Shown here: in pieces, positions 1 through 10,501 of the stretch
How positions within the stretch are numbered: the stretch's first letter is position 1
Layout: each line of letters starts with the position of its first letter
Assembly: GCF_006716745.1 (NCBI RefSeq)
Contig: NZ_VFPP01000001.1
Location: 3,472,001 to 3,536,000 of the forward strand
From: Saccharothrix saharensis
GTDB lineage: Bacteria > Actinomycetota > Actinomycetes > Mycobacteriales > Pseudonocardiaceae
Length of the DNA: 64,000 nucleotides
Direction of reading: 5' to 3'
Translations under genes and position numbers: made by a program
The notes under the pieces: generated by a model
What the model was told of the DNA's origin: nothing
What the model saw: the letters and a program-made list of their open reading frames with translations, nothing else
Databases searched by the model: none

Positions 1-43
1 GCGCCTCCCGGTGTCGATGCGTGGCAGTGACCTTATCCACGAG

Positions 44-961
44 CTACACCCAGGTTAAGCGGGCGTCCACGTGGAGGAATCGGCCCAGGTCGGCGACCTC
101 GTCCGCGATGTCCGGGCGCTCGCCGAACGGCCGCACGGCGAAGTGCCCGCCGTCGCGCCGCCACACCGCCACCACCTGCCCGTCGACCACGACGTACGGG
201 GTGAGGACACCGCCGCCGGTCTGCACGAGCGGCGCGTGCTCGGGGTCGAGCACGGCGGAGCGGTCGCGGTAGCCGAGCAGGTAGGTGTCGAAGTGGCCGA
301 GCACCCGGACCGCGCCGGTCGGCTCGGCCGGTGCGTCGGCCACCTCGGGCAGGTCCCCGAGCTGCCGCTTGGGCAGGCCGCTCCACGCGGCGAAGTCGTG
401 CCGCGTGGCCGGTCCGTAGGCACGTCGGTAGCGCCGCCACAGTTCGTCCACGCCGCGCGGCTCGCACTCGACGCGCAGGAGCCGGTAGGTGTCGTCCAGG
501 CCCCGGCACAGCACGCCCGAGTGCGCGGCGAACGCCAGCAGGTGGGCCGGTGCCTGGGACTTGGGGTCGAGCGCGATGCCGACCTCGGCGAGCCGGCGCA
601 CGAGTTCGGCGCGGTCCACCGGCTCGGTGAGGACTTCGCGCAACGCGGGTAGCGCGCGCTCGCACAGCTCATCGGTGAGGCCGAGCTGATCGCGGCGACG
701 GCGTCCGGCGGCGATGAAGGTCGGACCGAGCAGGTTCACGACCCACAGGTCGTCTTCGTGGAGCAGGTGCAGGGTGCCGCGCATGGCCCAGGTGCGCACC
801 AGAGGACCGTCGAGGGACCTCACGCCTCGGGCGCGCGCCGCGAGCCGTACCGCCGGGACGTCCTGTGCTTGCAGGGCGAACACGGAGGCGAACAGGTCCA
901 CCACGTCGGTGGCCGGGTGCGACAGCCGCTGCGCTCGCATCCGCTGGGCGGGCACGGTCAT
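44..961 (-). CDS. Winged-helix DNA-binding domain protein, AlkZ/YcaQ-like (HTH_42 family)
   Basis: 305-aa protein with the winged-helix repeat layout of the HTH_42 family, whose studied members (AlkZ, YcaQ) are DNA glycosylases that excise alkylated or crosslinked bases. Visible family features are the N-terminal stretch on reading-frame-wide helices, a 'MRGTLHLL' segment near residue 65, and the C-terminal 'GHFDTYLLGY...VLDPEHAPLV' block. The ATG at 961 overlaps the stop of the upstream LacI gene by 4 bp, which argues for translational coupling and decides the start against longer in-frame extensions. It is the last gene of a leftward GH13-LacI-AlkZ run. I did not identify the catalytic QxQ-type motif with certainty, so enzymatic activity is inferred from family only. 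Confidence 0.8.
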   Translation of the reverse strand: MTVPAQRMRAQRLSHPATDVVDLFASVFALQAQDVPAVRLAARARGVRSLDGPLVRTWAMRGTLHLLHEDDLWVVNLLGPTFIAAGRRRRDQLGLTDELCERALPALREVLTEPVDRAELVRRLAEVGIALDPKSQAPAHLLAFAAHSGVLCRGLDDTYRLLRVECEPRGVDELWRRYRRAYGPATRHDFAAWSGLPKRQLGDLPEVADAPAEPTGAVRVLGHFDTYLLGYRDRSAVLDPEHAPLVQTGGGVLTPYVVVDGQVVAVWRRDGGHFAVRPFGERPDIADEVADLGRFLHVDARLTWV

Positions 962-1950
962 CTGGGACGGGCGCCCGTCGAGCCGCGCACCACCAGTTCC
1001 GGCTGGAACACGAACTCCGCGTGCGGTGCGGGCGTGCCGCCGATCTCCTCCAGCAACGCGTGCACGGCGGCCTGACCCATCGCCTCGACCGGCTGGCGGA
1101 TCGTGGTCAGCGGCGGGTCGGCGAACACGATCAGCGGCGAGTCGTCGAAGCCCACCACGGAGACGTCGCGCGGCACGGCCAAGCCGCGCCGGCGGGCCGC
1201 GCGGATCGCGCCGAACGCCATCAGGTCGCTGCCGCACACGATCGCCGTGCAGCCGCGGTCCAGCAGGGCGTCGGCCGCGGCCTGGCCGCCCTCGACCGTG
1301 AACAGGGAGTGCTCGACCAGGTCGGCGGCCTGCGGGCGGACGAGCGTGAAGCCCTCGACCATGCGCTGCGCCGGCACGAACCGCGGCGGTCCGACGGCCA
1401 GGCCGATCCGCTCGTGCCCGAGTTCCACCAAGTGGGTGACCGCCAACCGGACGGCGGCCCGGTTGTCCACCGAGACGAACGGCGCGGACACCTGGTCGGT
1501 GTAGCCGTTGATCATCACGAACGGCACGCCGCGCCCCGCCAGCTTGACGTACCGGTCCTTGTCGGCGGTCGTGTCGGCGTGCAGCCCGGACACGAACACG
1601 ATCCCGGTGACGCCCCGGTCGACCAGCATCTCGGTCAACTGGTCCTCGGTCGAGCCGCCGGGTGTCTGCGTGCACAGCACCGGCGTGTAGCCGTCGCGCG
1701 TCAGCACCTGCTCGATGACCTGCGCGAACGCCGGGAAGATCGGGTTGTTCAACTCGGGGGTGATCAACCCGATCAACCCGGCGCTGCGCTGGCGGAGCCT
1801 GGGCGGGCGCTCGTAGCCGAGCACGTCCATCGCGGCGACCACCGCCTGGCGGGTCGCGGCCGAAACGCCTGGCTTGCCGTTGACCACTCGGCTGACCGTC
1901 GCCTCGCTCACGCCTGCCTGGGTCGCGATGTCACTGAGCCGCGCTGTCAC
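958..1950 (-). CDS. LacI-family transcriptional regulator, probably of the adjacent maltodextrin genes
   Basis: 330-aa LacI/GalR repressor. The N-terminal helix-turn-helix 'LSDIATQAGVSEATVSRVVNG' region (about residues 4-24) is followed by the hinge and a periplasmic-binding-like sensor domain ending in 'VSVVGFDDSPL...PPLTTIRQP', the standard family signature. The GTG at 1950 was chosen because the HTH begins immediately after it. It lies 11 bp downstream of the GH13 alpha-glucosidase on the same strand, the arrangement of MalR/AglR regulators with amylolytic genes in actinobacteria. Inferred role: maltose- or maltodextrin-responsive repressor of the glucosidase and the divergent amylase. Confidence 0.9.
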   Translation of the reverse strand: MTARLSDIATQAGVSEATVSRVVNGKPGVSAATRQAVVAAMDVLGYERPPRLRQRSAGLIGLITPELNNPIFPAFAQVIEQVLTRDGYTPVLCTQTPGGSTEDQLTEMLVDRGVTGIVFVSGLHADTTADKDRYVKLAGRGVPFVMINGYTDQVSAPFVSVDNRAAVRLAVTHLVELGHERIGLAVGPPRFVPAQRMVEGFTLVRPQAADLVEHSLFTVEGGQAAADALLDRGCTAIVCGSDLMAFGAIRAARRRGLAVPRDVSVVGFDDSPLIVFADPPLTTIRQPVEAMGQAAVHALLEEIGGTPAPHAEFVFQPELVVRGSTGARPR

Positions 1951-1961
1951 ACCGTGTGACT

Positions 1962-3512
<1,551 letters not shown>

Positions 3513-3554
3513 GGGGTGTCCTTCCGGATCGGTTCCGCCGGAGGGCAATGAAAT

Positions 3555-3582
3555 ACTTTGCAAGTGTTTTCAGCAAGTCCGG
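3555..3582. promoter_or_regulatory. Candidate LacI/MalR-type operator: direct GCAAGT repeat between divergent amylolytic genes
   Basis: GCAAGT occurs at 3560-3565 and again at 3573-3578 (13-bp period), with TTTGCAAGT forming the first copy. A related imperfect element GCAAAGTTTTGC (inverted, 3696-3707) lies early in the amylase gene. Direct TTGCAAG-like repeats are the known binding pattern of MalR-type regulators upstream of actinobacterial amylases. Position between the divergent glucosidase and amylase supports control by the LacI protein at 958-1950. Binding is inferred. Confidence 0.45.
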
Positions 3583-3627
3583 CAGCTGGTATGACGTAGA
3601 GCACATCCCTGCCACCTAGGAGACAAC

Positions 3628-5295
3628 GTGGTTTCCGCTAGTCGACGCGCTTTGTGCGCGATAGCCGTACTGCTGTTCAGCCTTTTGGCGGTTCCGCAAA
3701 GTTTTGCAACGCCGCCGTCCGCGAAGGACGTGACCGCGACCCTGTTCCAGTGGCCGTTCGCGCGGGTCGCCGGTGAGTGCACGAACGTCCTCGGGCCGCG
3801 CGGCTACGGGTTCGTGGAGGTCTCGCCGGCCACCGAGCACATCCAGGGGTCCCAGTGGTGGACCTCGTACCAACCGGTCAGCTACCGCATCGCCGGACGC
3901 CTCGGCGACGAGGCCGCGTTCCGGAACATGGTGAACACCTGCCACGCGGCGGGCGTGAAGGTCATCGCGGACGCGGTGATCAACCACATGAGCGCCGGGT
4001 CCGGCACCGGGACCGGCGGCTCGTCGTACACGAAGTACAACTACCCCGGCATCTACAGCGACCCGGACTTCCACTCGTGCCGGTCGCACATCAGCGACTA
4101 CCGCAACCGCGGCAACGTGCAGAACTGCGAGCTCGTCGGGCTGTCGGACCTCAACACCGGCAGCGACCACGTGCGCGGGCGCATCGCGTCCTACCTCAAC
4201 CACCTGATCTCGCTCGGCGTGGACGGGTTCCGGATCGACGCGGCCAAGCACATGGCGGCGGCCGACCTGTCGGCGATCAAGTCGCGGCTGAGCAACCCGA
4301 ACGTGTTCTGGGTGCACGAGGTGATCTACGGCGCCGGCGAGGCCGTGCAGCCCGGCGAGTACACCGGGTCGGGTGACGTGGACGAGTTCCGGTACGCCTA
4401 CGACATCAAGCGGATCTTCAACAACGAGAACCTGGCGTACCTGAGCACCTTCGGGCAGTCGTGGGGCTACCTGCCGAGCGGTCAGGCGCGGTCGTTCGTC
4501 GACAACTGGGACACCGAGCGCAACGGGTCGACGCTGACGTACAAGGACGGGTCGACCTACACGCTGGCGAACGTGTTCATGCTGGCCTGGCCCTACGGCG
4601 CGCCGAACGTGTACTCGGGCTACGAGTTCTCCAACCACGACGCCGGTCCGCCGTCCGGGTCCGAGTGCTACACGTCCGGGTGGAAGTGCCAGCACCGGTG
4701 GACGCAGATCGCGTCGATGGTCCAGTTCCGCAACGCCGTGGCCGGCACGTCGGTGGTGAACTGGTGGGACAACGGCGGCGACGCCATCGCGTTCGGGCGG
4801 GGCGGCAAGGGCTTCGTCGCGATCAACCGCGAGTCGTCGGCGCTGACGCGGACGTTCCAGACCTCGCTGCCCGCCGGGTCGTACTGCAACGTGCAGAAGG
4901 ACGGGTGCGTGGCCGTGGCCGTCGGCGCGAACGGTCAGTTCACCGCCACGGTGGGCGCGGGTGAGGCGTTGGCGCTGCACGTCGGCGCGACGGGCGGGGA
5001 CACGCCGCCGCCGGTCGGCACGGCGTCGTTCGCGGTGAACGCCACCACGTCGTTGGGGCAGAACATCTTCGTGGTCGGCGACCACCCGTCCCTGGGCTCG
5101 TGGAACCCGGCCGCCGCCGTCCCGCTGTCCGCGGCCACCTACCCGACCTGGCGGGGCTCGGTGTCGCTGCCCACCGGGACGTCGTTCCAGTACAAGTACA
5201 TCCGCAAGGAGTCCAACGGCGCGGTGACGTGGGAGAGCGGCGCGAACCGCACCGCCACGTCCCCGGCGACGCTGTCGGACACCTGGCGCAACTAG
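3628..5295 (+). CDS. Secreted alpha-amylase (GH13_32-like) with C-terminal CBM20 starch-binding domain
   Basis: 555-aa extracellular endo-amylase. An N-terminal signal peptide (basic n-region, hydrophobic 9-21, cleavage near the AFA-type site around 27) precedes the GH13 barrel: DAVINH (115-120), FRIDAAKH with nucleophile Asp204, VHEVIY with acid/base Glu231, and [10 protein letters not shown] as region IV. In region IV Trp stands where most GH13 enzymes have His, a variant I believe is usual in the actinobacterial subfamily. Residues about 460-555 form a CBM20 ([25 protein letters not shown], and W residues for starch binding). The GTG at 3628 has a TAGGAG site 6 bp upstream. Likely repressed by the LacI regulator through the upstream repeats. 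Confidence 0.95.
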   Translation: MVSASRRALCAIAVLLFSLLAVPQSFATPPSAKDVTATLFQWPFARVAGECTNVLGPRGYGFVEVSPATEHIQGSQWWTSYQPVSYRIAGRLGDEAAFRNMVNTCHAAGVKVIADAVINHMSAGSGTGTGGSSYTKYNYPGIYSDPDFHSCRSHISDYRNRGNVQNCELVGLSDLNTGSDHVRGRIASYLNHLISLGVDGFRIDAAKHMAAADLSAIKSRLSNPNVFWVHEVIYGAGEAVQPGEYTGSGDVDEFRYAYDIKRIFNNENLAYLSTFGQSWGYLPSGQARSFVDNWDTERNGSTLTYKDGSTYTLANVFMLAWPYGAPNVYSGYEFSNHDAGPPSGSECYTSGWKCQHRWTQIASMVQFRNAVAGTSVVNWWDNGGDAIAFGRGGKGFVAINRESSALTRTFQTSLPAGSYCNVQKDGCVAVAVGANGQFTATVGAGEALALHVGATGGDTPPPVGTASFAVNATTSLGQNIFVVGDHPSLGSWNPAAAVPLSAATYPTWRGSVSLPTGTSFQYKYIRKESNGAVTWESGANRTATSPATLSDTWRN

Positions 5296-5303
5296 ACCGC
5301 GTT

Positions 5304-5342
5304 CCGCCGCCGGGGCACCGCGTGGTGGTGCCCCGGCGGCGG
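5304..5342. terminator. Bidirectional hairpin terminator between convergent amylase and gdh
   Basis: Perfect 16-bp GC-rich stem (5304-5319 pairing with 5327-5342) and a 7-nt loop, placed exactly between two convergent genes. No U-tract follows, as is common in high-GC actinobacteria. Confidence 0.85.
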
Positions 5343-5346
5343 CACG

Positions 5347-8300
5347 TCAGCGGATCATGCTGCGAACCTGGCGGGCGGCCACGGAGAGGGTGGCCAGGTC
5401 CAGCTTGCTCACCCGGTTGATCTCGGCCAATGCGGCGCGGGCGCGGCTCAGGCGGGACGAGTTCGCCTGCTCCCAGGTGGCGATCTTCTCCTCCGGGCTG
5501 TCGCCCGGCTCCGCCGACCGCAGCACGTCGATCGTGATCGACCGCAGCGACGAGTAGAAGTCGTCCCGCAGCGCCAGGCGCGCCAGCGAGTGCCAGCGGT
5601 TCAGGCGTTCCAGGTTCGACACCGAGCTGAGCATCCGGTCCACGTCCAGGTGCTCCGACAGCGCGAAGTACAGCTCCGCCGTCTCCGCGTGCGTGCGCTC
5701 CTGCCCGGTCGCGCCCTCGCCCTCCTCGCGCTCGGCGAGCTCGGCCACCTCGGTCACGTCCAGCAGGCCGTAGGTGAACAGCAGCCCGGCGATCCGGCGC
5801 GCCAGCTCCTCCGGCACGCCGTGGCCCACCAGCCGTTCGACGTGCGCCAGCACGGACTCCTTCTCGCGCCCCTGGAGCAGGTCGATCGTGCGCGGCGCCA
5901 GCTCGGCGATCACCGGCGCGAACCGGCTGATCGTGGAGCCCACCGCCAGCGGCTGCGGCCGGTTGGTGAGCAGCCAGCGCGACGCGCGGTCCAGCAGGCG
6001 GCGCGTCTCCAGCACCATGTCGTCCTGCACCTCGGTCGGCACGACGGTGTCCAGCGCCCGGATCTGCCGCCAGATCGACGGCAGGTCGTAGATGCCCGTG
6101 ACCACGGTGTAGGCGCGCACCGCGTCCGTGGCCGACGCGCTGATCTCCTCGGCCAACCGGAACGCGTACGACACGCCGGCGCCGTCCACGACCTCGTTGA
6201 CCAGCACCGTGGTGATGATCTCGCGGGACAGCGGGTGGCTGCCGATGGCGTCGGCGAACCGCTCCCGCAGCTCGCTCGGGAAGTACTCGGGCAGCCGGCG
6301 GGCCAGCACGTCGATCGACGGCAGGTCGCCGGCCAGCACCTCCTCCTTCAACGCGAGCTTCACGTGCGCGAGCAGCGTGGCCAGCTCCGGCGAGGTCAGG
6401 CCGTCGCCCGCCTTCTCCAGCGCCTTGAACTCCGCCGCGCTGGGCAGCGCTTCGAGCGCGCGGTCCAGCACGCCCCGCTGCTCCAGGTCGGCGACCAGGC
6501 GCGCGTGCACCGACAGCATCGGCGCGGCGTGGGCCCGGGACACGCCGAGCACGGCGTTCTGCGAGTAGTTGTCGGCCAGCACCAGCTCGCCGACCTCGTC
6601 GGTCATCTGGCCCAGCAGCTCGTTGCGCTGCTCCTGGTCGAGCTTGCCGTCCCGCACCAGCTCGTCCAGCAGGATCTTGATGTTGACCTCGTGGTCGGAG
6701 CAGTCGACACCGGCCGAGTTGTCCAGCGCGTCGGTGTTGACCTTGCCGCCGGTGCGGGCGAACTCGATCCGGCCGCGCTGGGTCAGGCCGAGGTTGCCGC
6801 CCTCGCCGACGACCTTGACGCGCAGGTCGGCGCCGTTGACGCGGATCGCGTCGTTGGCCTTGTCGCCGACCTCGGCGTGCGACTCCGCGCCCGCCTTCAC
6901 GTAGGTGCCGATGCCGCCGTTCCAGAGCAGGTCGACCGGCGCGAGCAGGACCGCCTTCATCAGCTCAGGCGGCGACAGCTTCACCACGCCCTCGGGCAGC
7001 CCCAGTGCTTCGCGGACCTGGTCGCTGACCGGGATCGACTTCGCCGTGCGCGGCCACACGCCGCCGCCCTCGCTGATCAGCGAGCGGTCGTAGTCGTCCC
7101 ACGACGAGCGGGGCAGCTCGAACAGTCGCTTGCGCTCGGCGAAGCCCGCCGCCGCGGTCGGGTTCGGGTCGATGAAGATGTGCCGGTGGTCGAACGCGGC
7201 CACCAGCCGGATGTGCTCCGAGAGCAGCATGCCGTTGCCGAACACGTCACCGGACATGTCACCGACGCCGACGACGGTGAACTCCTCCGACTGCGTGTCC
7301 ACGCCGAGCTCGCGGAAGTGCCGCTTCACGCTCTCCCACGCGCCCTTGGCCGTGATGCCCATGGCCTTGTGGTCGTAGCCCACGGACCCGCCGGACGCGA
7401 ACGCGTCACCCAGCCAGAAGCCGTAGGACTTCGACACCTCGTTGGCGATGTCGGAGAACGACGCGGTGCCCTTGTCCGCCGCGACCACCAGGTAAGTGTC
7501 GTCGCCGTCGTGCCGGACGACTTGCGGCGCGGGCAGCACCGTGCCGGAGTTGAGGTTGTCGGTCAGGTCCAGCAGGCCGGAGATGAACTGCCGGTAGCAG
7601 GAGATGCCCTCGGCCATCAGCTGCTCGCGGTCGTAGCCGGCGTCACCGGTCGGTGCGGGTGGGCGCTTGAGCACGAAGCCGCCCTTCGCGCCGACCGGCA
7701 CGATCACCGCGTTCTTCACCGCCTGCGCCTTGACCAGGCCCAGGATCTCGGTGCGGAAGTCCTCGCGCCGGTCGGACCAGCGCAGCCCGCCGCGTGCCAC
7801 CGGGCCGAAGCGCAGGTGCACGCCCTCCAGCCGCGGCGAGTACACGAAGATCTCGAACCGCGGCCGCGGCTGCGGCAGGTCCGGGATCGCCTGCGGGTTC
7901 AGCTTCACCGCCAGGTAGGGGCGCGGGTTGCCGTCGACGTCGCGGACGAAGTAGTTCGTGCGCAACGTGGCCTGCACCAGCGTGAGCAGGCTGCGCAGGA
8001 TGCGGTCGGCGTCCAGGCTGGTCACGTCGTCGATCATCGCGGTGATCTCGGCGGCCAGGTGCTCGGTGCGGCTGACGCGCTGGTCGTCCGACAGCGCCGG
8101 GTCGAACCGCGCCTCGAACAGCCGCACCAGGGCCGTGGCGACCTCGGTGTGGCCCAGGACGGCGTCCTCGATGTAGTCCTGGCTGTACGGCGTGCCCGCC
8201 TGGCGCAGGTACTTGGCGTAGGCGCGCAGCATCGCGGCCTGCTGCCACGTGACACCCGCCTTGAGCACGAGCGTGTTGAAGCCGTCGACCTCGGCCTCAC

Positions 8301-10305
8301 CGCGCCACGCGGCGGCGAACGCGTCCTGGAACCGGGTGCGCACGGCCTCCATGTCCTCGGCGGACAGCTTGTCCAGCGTCACCTGGTCGACGCGCAGGCC
8401 GAAGTCGTAGATCCAGCACTCCGCGCCGTCGTCGCGGGACAGCTCGTACGGGCGCTCGTCCACCACGACCACGCCCATGCGCTGCAACATCGGCAGCACG
8501 TCCGACAGCGTCAGCCGCGCCCCGACCAGGAACAGCTTGAACCGCCGCTCACCCGGCTCGGCGTCGCTCGGCACGTAGAACACCAGGTCCAGGTCGCCGG
8601 GCTTGAGCGCCTCGATGCGCCGGAAGTCCGCCAGGCCCTCGGCCGCGGTGAAGTCCTCCTTGTAGGCCTCGGGGAACGCCGCGGCGATCCGCTGGCCCTG
8701 CTCGGACGACGATTCCGCGCCCAGACCGGTGCCCCGGTCGTCCAGCACCGCCTCGACCATGCGGTCGTCCCAGGAGCGCACCGCCTCGGCCAGCAACTGC
8801 TGGATGTAGCCGGTGTCCGGCTCGACCTGGCGGGTCGGGTCGGTGTGCACGGTGAAGTGCACGCGGGCCAGCGCGGACTCGCCGACGCGCGCGCTGTACT
8901 CCAGGTTCACGCCGCCGAGCTGGTCGATCAGCACTTCCTGCATGGCCAGCCGCGACGTCGTGGTGTAGCGGTCGCGCGGCAGGTAGACCAGGCACGAGTA
9001 GAAGCGGCCGTACGGGTCGCGGCGCAGGAACAGGCGCAGCCGGCGGCGTTCGGCCAGCGCGATCACGCCCGTCACGGTCTGGTAGAGCGTGTCCGGGTCG
9101 ACCGAGAACAGCTCGGTGCGCGGGTAGTTCTGGATGACCTCCAGCATCCGCTGCCCCGAGTACGAGTGCAGCGGGAAGCCGGCGCGGTGGATGACGTCGC
9201 GGACCCGGCGTTCGACGGCCGGGATGTCCAGCACGTCCTCGTGCAGCGCGGTGGTGGAGAAGACGCCGAGGAACCGGTGCTCGCCGGTCACGTTGCCGTC
9301 GGCGTCGAACGTCTTCACACCGACGTAGTACGGGTACACCGACCGGTGCACGCTCGACTGGGCGCTGGCCTGCGTCAGGACCAGCAGTTCGGGTGACAGT
9401 GCCTGCGCGCCCGCGTCCGGGCCCGCGGTCAGGCTGCGCGCCGCCAGGCTGTCCTGTCTGAGCACGCCCAGGCCGCTGGCCAGGACCGCCCGCAGCGCGG
9501 GGTCACCGCCGGTCGCCGGGTCGTCGTGGACCAGCTCGTACTGGCGGTAGCCGAGGAACGTGAAGTGGTCGTCGGCCAGCCAGCGCAGCAGGTTCGCGCC
9601 GTCGCGCACCTCGTGGTCGGGCAGCGGCGGCGGCTCGGCCTCCAGCTGCTGGGCCAGGTGCAGGGCCGTGCCGGTCATCTTGTCGGTGTCCTCGACGACC
9701 TCGCGGACGTCGTTGAGCACCGCGTGCAGCTTCGTTTCCAGCTCACGGGCCCGGTCCGGGTCGGTGAGCAGGTCGACCTCGATGTACATCCACGACTCGG
9801 CCAGCGCGTCGCCCGGCGGGTCGGCCGGGTCCGCGGCCGGCAGGACCTCCTGCAGCGCGCCCGTCACCAGGTCCCGGCGCACCACGACGATCGGGTGCAC
9901 CACCCGTTGCACCTGCACGCCGCCCCGGGTCAGCTCGGAGGCCACCGAGTCGACCAGGTACGGCATGTCGTCGGTGACCACCTGCACCACCGTGGCCGGG
10001 CACGCCCAGCCGTCGTGCGCGCGGGTGGGGTTGATGATCCGCACCACCGGGCGACCGGGCACCCGTGTCCCGGCGAGCTGGTAGTTCGAGCGCACCGCGC
10101 CCACCAGGTCCACCGGGTCGTCGTCGTTGACTTCCTCGGCGGGGACGTGGCGGTAGTACAGGCGGATGAGCTCGGCGAGTTCGGGGGCGTTGGCGGCGGC
10201 ACGTTCGATCAATTCGTCACGGGCCTGTTCGGGACTGGCCGGGCGAGCCGCGCCGACGTCGCGGGCGGCGTGCTCGGATCGGGACGGGGCTCCAGTCGAG
10301 GTCAT
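5347..10305 (-). CDS. gdh: NAD-specific glutamate dehydrogenase, large (180-kDa class)
   Basis: 1652-aa enzyme of the large NAD-GDH class, which catabolises glutamate to 2-oxoglutarate and ammonium. N-terminal ACT-like regulatory modules occupy roughly the first 700 residues, the catalytic dehydrogenase core follows ('RGGLRWSDRREDFRTEILGL', 'KNAVIVPVGAKGGFV'), with the Rossmann part ('NGADLRVKVVGEGGNLG') and a long C-terminal helical region. Length matches the class. The ATG at 10305 is preferred over an upstream in-frame start because the conserved family sequence begins after it and a GGAG lies about 10 bp upstream. In mycobacteria this enzyme is inhibited by the FHA protein GarA; no GarA gene is seen here. 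It may process glutamate made by the proline-catabolism genes at 55-60 kb. Confidence 0.95.
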   Translation of the reverse strand: MTSTGAPSRSEHAARDVGAARPASPEQARDELIERAAANAPELAELIRLYYRHVPAEEVNDDDPVDLVGAVRSNYQLAGTRVPGRPVVRIINPTRAHDGWACPATVVQVVTDDMPYLVDSVASELTRGGVQVQRVVHPIVVVRRDLVTGALQEVLPAADPADPPGDALAESWMYIEVDLLTDPDRARELETKLHAVLNDVREVVEDTDKMTGTALHLAQQLEAEPPPLPDHEVRDGANLLRWLADDHFTFLGYRQYELVHDDPATGGDPALRAVLASGLGVLRQDSLAARSLTAGPDAGAQALSPELLVLTQASAQSSVHRSVYPYYVGVKTFDADGNVTGEHRFLGVFSTTALHEDVLDIPAVERRVRDVIHRAGFPLHSYSGQRMLEVIQNYPRTELFSVDPDTLYQTVTGVIALAERRRLRLFLRRDPYGRFYSCLVYLPRDRYTTTSRLAMQEVLIDQLGGVNLEYSARVGESALARVHFTVHTDPTRQVEPDTGYIQQLLAEAVRSWDDRMVEAVLDDRGTGLGAESSSEQGQRIAAAFPEAYKEDFTAAEGLADFRRIEALKPGDLDLVFYVPSDAEPGERRFKLFLVGARLTLSDVLPMLQRMGVVVVDERPYELSRDDGAECWIYDFGLRVDQVTLDKLSAEDMEAVRTRFQDAFAAAWRGEAEVDGFNTLVLKAGVTWQQAAMLRAYAKYLRQAGTPYSQDYIEDAVLGHTEVATALVRLFEARFDPALSDDQRVSRTEHLAAEITAMIDDVTSLDADRILRSLLTLVQATLRTNYFVRDVDGNPRPYLAVKLNPQAIPDLPQPRPRFEIFVYSPRLEGVHLRFGPVARGGLRWSDRREDFRTEILGLVKAQAVKNAVIVPVGAKGGFVLKRPPAPTGDAGYDREQLMAEGISCYRQFISGLLDLTDNLNSGTVLPAPQVVRHDGDDTYLVVAADKGTASFSDIANEVSKSYGFWLGDAFASGGSVGYDHKAMGITAKGAWESVKRHFRELGVDTQSEEFTVVGVGDMSGDVFGNGMLLSEHIRLVAAFDHRHIFIDPNPTAAAGFAERKRLFELPRSSWDDYDRSLISEGGGVWPRTAKSIPVSDQVREALGLPEGVVKLSPPELMKAVLLAPVDLLWNGGIGTYVKAGAESHAEVGDKANDAIRVNGADLRVKVVGEGGNLGLTQRGRIEFARTGGKVNTDALDNSAGVDCSDHEVNIKILLDELVRDGKLDQEQRNELLGQMTDEVGELVLADNYSQNAVLGVSRAHAAPMLSVHARLVADLEQRGVLDRALEALPSAAEFKALEKAGDGLTSPELATLLAHVKLALKEEVLAGDLPSIDVLARRLPEYFPSELRERFADAIGSHPLSREIITTVLVNEVVDGAGVSYAFRLAEEISASATDAVRAYTVVTGIYDLPSIWRQIRALDTVVPTEVQDDMVLETRRLLDRASRWLLTNRPQPLAVGSTISRFAPVIAELAPRTIDLLQGREKESVLAHVERLVGHGVPEELARRIAGLLFTYGLLDVTEVAELAEREEGEGATGQERTHAETAELYFALSEHLDVDRMLSSVSNLERLNRWHSLARLALRDDFYSSLRSITIDVLRSAEPGDSPEEKIATWEQANSSRLSRARAALAEINRVSKLDLATLSVAARQVRSMIR

Positions 10306-10501
10306 GTTCAGGCGACTCCACGCTATCCGGCACCTCTGTGTACCGGGTGTGCGCACCACTTAACCAGACGGGCGCGATCACGTTCGCCGCAACCCTCGCA
10401 CTGAATCGAACAACTTGCCGGAAAGTCCGGAATTCACTTGTGACGTGGGCTATTTCCCGCTTTGTTACCGGTGGGAAACCTTATTAGAACCTCAAATCAT
10501 T

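Noticed and set aside
4492..4524. Amylase region IV reads FVDNWD instead of FVDNHD, possible inactivation
   Set aside because: I believe this Trp variant is usual in actinobacterial GH13_32 amylases. The other catalytic residues are intact.
5590..9396. Very long open frame opposite the NAD-glutamate dehydrogenase
   Set aside because: It is the antisense shadow of a real high-GC gene, rich in Arg/Gln/His/Val with no ribosome site and no family resemblance.
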